Source: Acidobacteriota bacterium
GTDB taxonomy: Bacteria; Actinomycetota; Acidimicrobiia; Acidimicrobiales; UBA8190
Assembly: GCA_028872975.1 (NCBI GenBank)
Contig: JAGWNV010000192.1
Location: 1-5,415, forward strand
Direction: 5' to 3'
DNA length: 5,415 nucleotides
Shown: positions 1 to 5,415 of the stretch, piece after piece
Numbering within the stretch: position 1 is the first letter of the stretch
Layout of the letters: every line of letters begins with the position of its first letter
Translations under genes and position numbers: made by a program
The notes under the pieces: model-generated
What the model saw: the letters and a program-made list of their open reading frames with translations, nothing else
Database searches by the model: none
Told to the model about the DNA's origin: nothing

Positions 1-1866
1 GACGTCTACGCCGACGGCCACGACGAAGAGGCCGCCGAGCTCCGGTGGCGCCACGAGCGCGAGAACGGCTGGCACCGCGCCCCCATGTCCCCGGCGGGCG
101 GTGACCGGTTCCGCGGGGTCTTCGAGGTCCCCGTCCAGGGCCAGTACCGGTTCTGCGTCCGGGCCGCCGTCGACCCCTACGCCACCTGGCTGCGCGACGC
201 CATCCGGAGGCTCGAGGCCGGACAGGACCTGTCGGTCGAGCTCCTGGTGGGCGCCGAGCTCCTCGCCGCCGCCGGCGGACGGGCACGGGGCGGCAACCGG
301 GTCGCACTCGAGGCCGCCGCCGAAGACCTCCGGGTCACCGCCGAGGAGGGCACCGACGCCGCCGGCGCCGCCGGGGCCCTGCGCCTCGCCGCCTCGCCGG
401 AGCTGCGCGAGCTCTTCCGCCGACACCCGGATCCGGACTGGGTCGTGACGGCGGGCCCCTGGCCGGTCCTCGCCGAGCGGCCCCGGGCGCGCTTCGGCTC
501 CTGGTACGAGCTGTTCCCCCGGTCGGCCGCCGAGGAGCCGGGCCGCCACGGGACCTTCGCCGACGTCGAACGACGCCTCGACTACGTCGCCCGCCTCGGC
601 TTCGACGTGCTCTACCTGCCTCCGATCCACCCCATCGGCCGGACCAACCGCAAGGGCCGCGACGGGGCGGCCGGGGCAGGACCGTCCGACCCCGGGAGCC
701 CCTGGGCCATCGGGGGAGAGGAGGGCGGCCACGAGGCCGTCCACCCCGCCCTCGGCACCCTGGAGGACTTCGACCACCTCCTGGCCGCCGCCGCCGCCAG
801 GGGCATCGAGGTCGCCCTCGACCTCGCCTTCCAGTGCTCCCCCGACCATCCCTGGGTGAAGGAGCATCCCGAATGGTTCCGCCACCTGCCCGACGGGACC
901 ATCCGCTACGCCGAGAACCCTCCCAAGCGCTACGAGGACATCTATCCCATCGACTTCGACACGCCGGAGTGGCCCGAGCTCTGGGGGGCGCTCCTCGAGG
1001 TGGTGACGACCTGGGTGGGCCGGGGGGTCCGGATCTTCCGGGTCGACAACCCCCACACGAAGCCCCTCGCCTTCTGGGAGTGGCTCATCGCCGCCGTGCG
1101 GGCGGCGGACCCGGACATCGTGTTCCTCTCCGAGGCCTTCACCAGGCCGGCCCTCATGCACCGTCTGGCCAAGATCGGCTTCAGCCAGTCCTACACGTAC
1201 TTCACCTGGCGCAACACCAAGTGGGAGATCGAGCAGTACATGGAGGAGCTCCACCACGGCCCGGCCGCAGAGTTCATGCGGCCGAACCTGTGGCCCAACA
1301 CCCCCGACATCCTCACCGAGACCCTCCAGCGCGACGGCAGGGCCGCCTTCATGGCCCGACTGGTCCTGGCCGCCACCATGGCCGCCAGCTACGGGATCTA
1401 CGGGCCCGCCTTCGAGCTCCAGGAGCACGAGCCCCTCCAGGCCGGCTCCGAGGAGTACCTCCACTCCGAGAAGTACGAGATTCGCCACTGGGACCTCGGG
1501 GCCCGTCACAGCCTGGCCGAGTTCGTGGGCAGGGTGAACGCCGTCCGGCGGTCCAACCCGGCCCTCCAGCACGACCGCAACCTCCGACGCTGGGGGACCG
1601 ACAACGAGGCCCTCGTCGCCTATGGGCGCCGCTGGGGGACCAACAGGGTGGTCGTCGTCGTGAACATCGACCCCCACCACCGCCAGTCCGGCTGGCTCGA
1701 ACTCGACCCGGAGTGGCTCGGGCACGGCGGGGACGACGCCTACGTCGTCCACGACCTCCTCACCGACTCCAGGTACGCCTGGCGCGGCGGGCGCAACTTC
1801 GTGTTGCTCGACCCCGCCGTCGTGCCGGCCCACGTCCTCGTCGTCGAGGCCGGGGGCAGGGCGTGA
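1..1866 (+). CDS. glgE: GlgE, alpha-1,4-glucan:maltose-1-phosphate maltosyltransferase (5' end outside window)
   Basis: Cytoplasmic GH13_3 enzyme that moves maltosyl units from alpha-maltose 1-phosphate to the non-reducing end of alpha-1,4-glucans and releases phosphate. The frame is open from base 1, so 621 residues are visible. The ATG at base 85 is internal, because the N-terminal beta-domain already runs upstream of it. Family signatures, numbered from base 1, are: GSWYELFPRS; YLPPIHPIG followed by Lys218 in NRKG; region I LDLAFQCSPDHPWV (about 273-286); NPPKRY (306-311); RVDNPHTKP with nucleophile Asp349; FLSEAFTRP with acid/base Glu378; and NTPDIL with Asp436. These match Streptomyces coelicolor GlgE (from memory K264, N352, K355, Y357, D394, E423, D480) at an offset of 44-46, which implies about 45 missing N-terminal residues. 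The maltose-1-phosphate site therefore looks intact and the enzyme active. The C-terminal beta-sandwich ends in PAHVLVVEAGGRA. The stop overlaps the next start by four bases. The family call is very secure. Confidence 0.97.
   Translation, partial: DVYADGHDEEAAELRWRHERENGWHRAPMSPAGGDRFRGVFEVPVQGQYRFCVRAAVDPYATWLRDAIRRLEAGQDLSVELLVGAELLAAAGGRARGGNRVALEAAAEDLRVTAEEGTDAAGAAGALRLAASPELRELFRRHPDPDWVVTAGPWPVLAERPRARFGSWYELFPRSAAEEPGRHGTFADVERRLDYVARLGFDVLYLPPIHPIGRTNRKGRDGAAGAGPSDPGSPWAIGGEEGGHEAVHPALGTLEDFDHLLAAAAARGIEVALDLAFQCSPDHPWVKEHPEWFRHLPDGTIRYAENPPKRYEDIYPIDFDTPEWPELWGALLEVVTTWVGRGVRIFRVDNPHTKPLAFWEWLIAAVRAADPDIVFLSEAFTRPALMHRLAKIGFSQSYTYFTWRNTKWEIEQYMEELHHGPAAEFMRPNLWPNTPDILTETLQRDGRAAFMARLVLAATMAASYGIYGPAFELQEHEPLQAGSEEYLHSEKYEIRHWDLGARHSLAEFVGRVNAVRRSNPALQHDRNLRRWGTDNEALVAYGRRWGTNRVVVVVNIDPHHRQSGWLELDPEWLGHGGDDAYVVHDLLTDSRYAWRGGRNFVLLDPAVVPAHVLVVEAGGRA
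1852..1856 (+). promoter_or_regulatory. Weak purine-rich ribosome binding site for treS-mak
   Basis: A GGGGG run inside the end of glgE lies six bases before the GTG at 1863. It is a poor match to the anti-Shine-Dalgarno sequence. The GTGA overlap suggests that the second gene is translated mainly by coupling to glgE. The run could simply be GC-rich coding sequence. Confidence 0.35.
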
Positions 1867-4800
1867 GCCTCCTCGAGGCCCCCGCCGGCGAGGTCGTCGG
1901 GGCGGACCTCGCCCACTGGTACAAGGACGCCGTCATCTACGAGCTGCACGTCCGGGCCTTCGCCGACAGCAACGGCGACGGCATCGGCGACTTCCGGGGC
2001 CTCGTCGGCAAGCTCGACTACCTCCAGGACCTCGGGGTGACGGCCCTGTGGCTCCTTCCCTTCTATCCCTCACCGCTGCGCGACGACGGGTACGACATCG
2101 CCGACTACCGCCACGTGCACGCCGCCTACGGCGACCTCCGGGACTTCCGGACCTTCCTCCGGGAGGCCCACCGTCGGGGGCTGCGGGTGATCACCGAGCT
2201 CGTCCTGGCCCACACCTCGGACCAGCACCCCTGGTTCCAGCGGGCCCGGCGGGCCGGCGCCGGATCTGCGGCGCGCGACTACTACCTCTGGAGCGACGCT
2301 CCGGACCGCTTCACCGACGCCCGGGTCATCTTCAAGGACTTCGAGTCCTCCAACTGGACCTGGGACCCGGTCGCCCATGCCTACTTCTGGCACCGCTTCT
2401 ACTCCCACCAGCCCAGCCTCAACTACGACAACCCGGCCGTGCAGGACGAGATCATCGACGTCGTCGACTTCTGGCTCGAGATGGGCGTGGACGGGCTCCG
2501 CCTCGACGCCGTGCCCTATCTCTACGTCCGGGAGGGGACGACGGGCGAGAACCTGCCCGAGACCTTCGGCTTCCTCCGCAGGCTGCGCCGCCACGTGGAC
2601 GGGCGGTTCGAGCAGCGGATGCTCCTGGCCGAGGCCAACCAGTGGCCCGAGGACGCCGTGGCCTACATGGGCGAGGGGGACGCCTGCCACATGGCCTTCC
2701 ACTTCCCCCTCATGCCCCGGATGTTCATGGCCGCCCGGCAGGAGGACCGGTTCCCCATCGTCGACATCCTCACCGACACGCCCCGGGTGCCCCCCGACTG
2801 CCAATGGGCCCTCTTCCTCCGGAACCACGACGAGCTCACCTTGGAGATGGTCACCGACGAGGAGCGCGACTACATGTACCGGGCCTACGCCCAGGACCCC
2901 CAAGCCCGGGTCAACGTGGGCATCCGCCGCCGGCTGGCCCCGCTGCTCGGCAACGACCGGGCGCTCATGGAGATGATGAACGGCCTCCTTTTCTCCCTGC
3001 CCGGGACGCCGATCGTCTACTACGGCGACGAGATCGGGATGGGGGACAACATCTACCTCGGCGACCGCAACGCCGTGCGGACGCCCATGCAGTGGGGGAG
3101 CGACCGCAACGCCGGCTTCTCGGCGGCCAACCCCCAGCGACTGTTCCTCCCTGTCATCATCGACCCCGCCTACCACTACCAGGCCGTCAACGTCGAAGCG
3201 GCCTGGGAGAACCCCGGGTCGCTCCTGTGGTGGACCCGGCGGCTGATCGCGCTGCGCACCCGCTACCGGGCCTTCGCCCGGGGCTCGCTCCAGCTGCTCT
3301 TCCCCGACAACCGGAAGGTGCTGGCCTTCCTGCGCACCTACGGCGAGGAGCGGATCCTGGTGGTGGTCAACCTGTCGCGCCATCCCCAGAGCGTCGAGCT
3401 CGACCTGGCCGAGTTCTGCGGCGCCGTTCCGGTGGAGCTGTTCGGGGGCACGCCCTTCCCGCCCGTCGGCGACCTCCCCTACTTCGTCACCCTCGGCGGC
3501 CACGGTTTCTACTGGTTCGCCCTCGAGAGCCAGGACGAGAGCGCCTCGGGGCCCCGCCCCGAGCTCGTCACCCAGGGCGCCTGGCCGACCATCCTCACCG
3601 GCCGGGGCCTCGAGCAGCTCGAGCGCGTGCTCCCCGCCTACGTGGCCGAGCGGCGGTGGTACGCCGGCAAGGCCGGGAGGATCAAGTCCGTCGAGGTCGT
3701 CGACGCCCTGACGGTGGGGGAGCCGCCCGAGCCCCCCGGCGGCCCGCTGGCGGTGCTCCTGCTCCTGAACGTGGAGGCCGTCGACGCCCCGGCCACCTCG
3801 GCCTCCACCTACGTCCTGCCCCTCGCCTTCGCCGAGGGGGCTCGGGCCGAGGACCTGGCGCGGTGGCGGCCCGACGCCGTGGTGGCCGGCCTGCGCGTCA
3901 TCTCCTCCGGCGAGGAGGCCGTGACCGGGGTCCTCTACGACGCCGTCTGGGAGCCGAGGTTCACCTTGTCGCTGCTCGAGGCCGTCGCCCGGCGCCGGCA
4001 GCTGCCGGGCCGCCGGGGACGCCTGCACGGGCTCCCCGCTCCCACCCTCCGGCGGCTGCTCGACGCGGTGGCAGCGGACGTCGAGCCCACGCCCATGTCG
4101 GCGGAGCAGAGCAACACGTCGGTGGCCGTCGACAGCGCCCTCGTGGTGAAGGTGCTCCGGCGCGTGGAACCCGGGGTCAATCCCGCCGTCGAGATGGGCA
4201 GGTTCCTCGGCGAGCGGGCCCGGTTCGCCGGCACCCCGCTCGTGGGGGGCTCGATGGAGTACCGGCCGTCCGCCGGCGGGCCCGTCACCTTGGTATCGGT
4301 CGAGGAGTACGTGGCCAACGAGGGGGACGGCTTCAGCTACGTGGTCGACATGCTCACCCGTGGGCTCGAGGAGCTCCTGGCCGGCCCGGCCGCAGACAGC
4401 CCGCCCGCAGCGAGGTCGCCGGTCCGTGTGGCCGACCTGGCCGGCGAATGGGCCGAGGGCTGTCCCCCGCAGTCCGGGGAGGGGGTCTTCACGCTCGTGG
4501 GGCCCCACCTCGAATGGGCGGCGCTCCTCGGCCGGCGCACCGCCGAGCTGCACTGGGCGCTCGCCTCGGAGAAGGACGACCCGAGCTTCGCCCCCGAGGC
4601 GCTGTCGCCCGGTGACCGCCAGGCCATGGCGCACGGGGCCCGGGCCCTGGCCAAGCGGTCCTTCCGGCAGGCCCGGCGGCTCGTCGGCCACTCGCCCGAG
4701 GTCGCCGCCGTCCTGGCCTGCGAGGACGAGATCCTGAGCCGGCTGCTCGATCTGGCCAGGGTGCCGGCCCGGGCCGAACGGATCCGGTGCCACGGGGACT

Positions 4801-5243
4801 ACCACCTCGGCCAGGTGCTGTGGACGGGGAAGGACTTCGCCGTCGTCGACTTCGAGGGGGAACCCAACCGGTCCATCGGCCAGCGGCGCCTCAAGCGCCC
4901 CGCCCTCGTCGACGTGGCCGGCATGATCCGCTCGTTCCACTACGCGGCCCGCGCCGCCGCCGTGCGCATCGGCCGCAGCCTCGGACGCATCGAGGAGGAC
5001 GAGGCCGACGACGCCTGGCTCGCCCTGTGGCACCGGGGTGTCACCGGGACCTTCCTGCACGCCTACCTCGACACCGCCGCCGGCGCCGCCTTCCTGCCGG
5101 TGGACGAGGGCCACCTCTCCGCCCTCCTCGAATTCGCCCTTCTGGAGAAGGCGCTCTACGAGATCGGCTACGAGGCCGACAGCCGGCCCGACTGGATCGC
5201 CATCCCCGCCCGGGGTGTACTCGACCTGCTGGAGTCCCGATGA
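1863..5243 (+). CDS. treS: TreS-Mak fusion: trehalose synthase / maltokinase
   Basis: A 1126-residue cytoplasmic bifunctional protein. Residues 1-~555 are GH13_16 trehalose synthase (trehalose <-> maltose). Residues ~565-1126 are maltokinase (maltose + ATP -> maltose 1-phosphate, the GlgE donor). TreS begins HWYKDAVIYELHVRAF (from residue 18). It has region II GLRLDA (Arg213, nucleophile Asp215), region III LLAEANQWPED (acid/base Glu257), region IV FLRNHDELT (His322, Asp323) and YYGDEIGMGDNIYLGDR. Its beta-sandwich ends at GHGFYWFAL near residue 554. The kinase half has the N-cap motif RRWYAGK (598-603), the nucleotide-loop motif EQSNTSV (748-754), Lys763 in VVKVLRR, catalytic-loop HGDYHLGQ (Asp979) and metal-site DFEGEP (Asp996). 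The GTG at 1863 is chosen because it overlaps the glgE stop and sits 18 codons before the conserved core; the reading frame stays open upstream, but that part is a shadow of glgE. Fusions of about 1100 residues are a common form of this pair. Oddity: region I reads ELVLAHTSDQ, with Ala116 where Asn is usual. Confidence 0.96.
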   Translation: MSLLEAPAGEVVGADLAHWYKDAVIYELHVRAFADSNGDGIGDFRGLVGKLDYLQDLGVTALWLLPFYPSPLRDDGYDIADYRHVHAAYGDLRDFRTFLREAHRRGLRVITELVLAHTSDQHPWFQRARRAGAGSAARDYYLWSDAPDRFTDARVIFKDFESSNWTWDPVAHAYFWHRFYSHQPSLNYDNPAVQDEIIDVVDFWLEMGVDGLRLDAVPYLYVREGTTGENLPETFGFLRRLRRHVDGRFEQRMLLAEANQWPEDAVAYMGEGDACHMAFHFPLMPRMFMAARQEDRFPIVDILTDTPRVPPDCQWALFLRNHDELTLEMVTDEERDYMYRAYAQDPQARVNVGIRRRLAPLLGNDRALMEMMNGLLFSLPGTPIVYYGDEIGMGDNIYLGDRNAVRTPMQWGSDRNAGFSAANPQRLFLPVIIDPAYHYQAVNVEAAWENPGSLLWWTRRLIALRTRYRAFARGSLQLLFPDNRKVLAFLRTYGEERILVVVNLSRHPQSVELDLAEFCGAVPVELFGGTPFPPVGDLPYFVTLGGHGFYWFALESQDESASGPRPELVTQGAWPTILTGRGLEQLERVLPAYVAERRWYAGKAGRIKSVEVVDALTVGEPPEPPGGPLAVLLLLNVEAVDAPATSASTYVLPLAFAEGARAEDLARWRPDAVVAGLRVISSGEEAVTGVLYDAVWEPRFTLSLLEAVARRRQLPGRRGRLHGLPAPTLRRLLDAVAADVEPTPMSAEQSNTSVAVDSALVVKVLRRVEPGVNPAVEMGRFLGERARFAGTPLVGGSMEYRPSAGGPVTLVSVEEYVANEGDGFSYVVDMLTRGLEELLAGPAADSPPAARSPVRVADLAGEWAEGCPPQSGEGVFTLVGPHLEWAALLGRRTAELHWALASEKDDPSFAPEALSPGDRQAMAHGARALAKRSFRQARRLVGHSPEVAAVLACEDEILSRLLDLARVPARAERIRCHGDYHLGQVLWTGKDFAVVDFEGEPNRSIGQRRLKRPALVDVAGMIRSFHYAARAAAVRIGRSLGRIEEDEADDAWLALWHRGVTGTFLHAYLDTAAGAAFLPVDEGHLSALLEFALLEKALYEIGYEADSRPDWIAIPARGVLDLLESR
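1911..3530 (+). other. Trehalose synthase (GH13_16) domain of the fusion
   Basis: This covers about residues 17-556 of the fusion: the (beta/alpha)8 barrel, its B-domain, and the C-terminal beta-sandwich that begins after the GDRNAVRTPMQW segment. The Asp215/Glu257/Asp323 triad is present with normal GH13 spacing. The segment CHMAFHFPLMPRMFMA, downstream of the acid/base residue, is typical of TreS and separates it from oligo-1,6-glucosidases and sucrose isomerases. Boundaries are estimated from motif positions only. Confidence 0.9.
3561..5240 (+). other. Maltokinase (Mak/Pep2) domain of the fusion
   Basis: This is about residues 567-1126, with an aminoglycoside-phosphotransferase-like kinase fold. 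It starts with the Mak-specific N-terminal cap (LPAYVAERRWYAGK). The N-lobe with QSNTSV and Lys763 follows, then an all-helical C-lobe with HGDYHLGQ and DFEGEP. After that comes a helix rich in Arg and Ala, around RPALVDVAGMIRSFHYAA, that is typical of Pep2 proteins. All expected nucleotide- and metal-binding residues are visible, so the kinase looks functional. In many mycobacteria Mak is a separate protein next to TreS; here the two are in one chain joined by a short linker (about 555-566). Confidence 0.92.
5231..5234 (+). promoter_or_regulatory. Shine-Dalgarno site for the third gene
   Basis: A GGAG lies within the last codons of treS-mak, five bases before the ATG at 5240. The spacing is normal. 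Together with the ATGA overlap, it supports this start for the downstream gene. Confidence 0.6.
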
Positions 5244-5415
5244 CCCCCCGACGGATCGTGCCGCCGGGGGTACCGGCCCGGCGCCCTGCGGCGAGCGGCC
5301 GCAACGCCCGACGGGCCCTACAGGGCCTGGCGCGGCTGCACGGCGTGCAGGGCGGCTACCGGTCCACCGACGGCCGGCGGCGGACGGCGGGAGACGACGT
5401 CCTCGTCGCCGTGCT
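5240..5415 (+). CDS. malQ: Probable 4-alpha-glucanotransferase (MalQ) N-terminus, cut by window edge
   Basis: The ATG overlaps the treS-mak stop (ATGA), and the frame stays open to the right edge, giving 58 complete codons. After a basic, Pro/Arg/Ala-rich leader of about 25 residues comes LARLHGVQGGYRSTDGRRR and then DDVLVAVL. This resembles the start of actinobacterial GH77 amylomaltases, which as I recall them typically read like LARLYGVQTSYRD..GRRREAS.EALLAVL. MalQ disproportionates malto-oligosaccharides by transferring alpha-1,4-glucan segments and releasing glucose. That fits beside a maltose-1-phosphate pathway as a supplier or recycler of acceptor glucans. No catalytic residue lies in the visible part, so the call rests on a short N-terminal similarity plus context. 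A GTG at 5258 is an alternative start but lacks the overlap. A branching or debranching enzyme would also fit the context but matches this N-terminus less well. Confidence 0.65.
   Translation, partial: MTPRRIVPPGVPARRPAASGRNARRALQGLARLHGVQGGYRSTDGRRRTAGDDVLVAV

Noticed and set aside
85..87. ATG at 85 as the glgE start
   Set aside because: The same frame is open to the left edge, and its residues fit the GlgE N-terminal beta-domain. Motif offsets to Streptomyces GlgE imply about 45 more residues upstream of base 1, so this is an internal methionine.
834..1862. Upstream in-frame extension of treS-mak into glgE
   Set aside because: The frame is open back to 834, but the translated extension is Arg/Pro-rich with no conserved motif and lies over the GlgE catalytic core. 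The protein starts at the GTG at 1863, just ahead of the conserved TreS N-terminus.
2048..4615. An 855-codon open frame on the + strand inside treS-mak
   Set aside because: The product is an Arg/Pro/Gly/Ala-rich string, typical of a shifted frame in GC-rich coding DNA. It overlaps the well-supported TreS-Mak frame completely.
2070..5114. A 1014-codon open frame on the - strand, antisense to treS-mak
   Set aside because: It is unusually long, but its product is a Gly/Val/Glu/Pro/His-rich low-complexity string with no recognisable domain. The third-position G/C bias of treS-mak removes stop codons from this antisense frame, so it is a composition shadow. The + strand frame has full family motifs throughout.
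5041..5304. An 87-codon open frame on the - strand across the treS-mak / malQ junction
   Set aside because: It is Arg/Gly/Pro-rich, has no motif, and is antisense to two coupled genes. It is best explained as a composition shadow.
1..5415. CRISPR array, tRNA/rRNA gene, insertion sequence, or intrinsic terminator
   Set aside because: I saw no regularly spaced repeats, no transposase motif, no tRNA-like segment and no hairpin followed by a T run. Every base is covered by the three coding frames. Short GC-rich inverted repeats occur, as expected at this base composition.

Overview
The window is a GC-rich, gap-free piece of a trehalose-to-glucan operon, all on the + strand. It has three genes joined by 4-base stop/start overlaps. 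The very high GC, strong G/C preference at third codon positions, a GTG start and the GlgE pathway itself suggest an actinobacterium. A less studied lineage such as Acidimicrobiia is possible, but I cannot fix the taxon from sequence alone.

Layout: (1) Bases 1-1866 hold most of glgE, the GH13_3 maltosyltransferase. Its 5' end lies left of the window, and roughly 45 residues seem to be missing by comparison with Streptomyces GlgE. (2) Bases 1863-5243 hold one complete 1126-residue gene that fuses trehalose synthase (TreS, GH13_16) to maltokinase (Mak/Pep2). (3) From base 5240 to the right edge is the first 58 codons of a gene whose start resembles the N-terminus of actinobacterial 4-alpha-glucanotransferase (MalQ).

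Together the first two genes encode three consecutive steps. TreS interconverts trehalose and maltose, Mak phosphorylates maltose to maltose 1-phosphate, and GlgE adds the maltosyl unit to an alpha-1,4-glucan. A MalQ downstream would rearrange or recycle the malto-oligosaccharides. The ATGA/GTGA junctions leave no intergenic DNA, so no promoter, operator or terminator is expected inside the window; the operon promoter must lie upstream of base 1. This is a known pathway, not a new system. The points worth a second look are an Asn-to-Ala change in GH13 region I of TreS, and the gene order with malQ, rather than the branching enzyme gene glgB, next to treS-mak.
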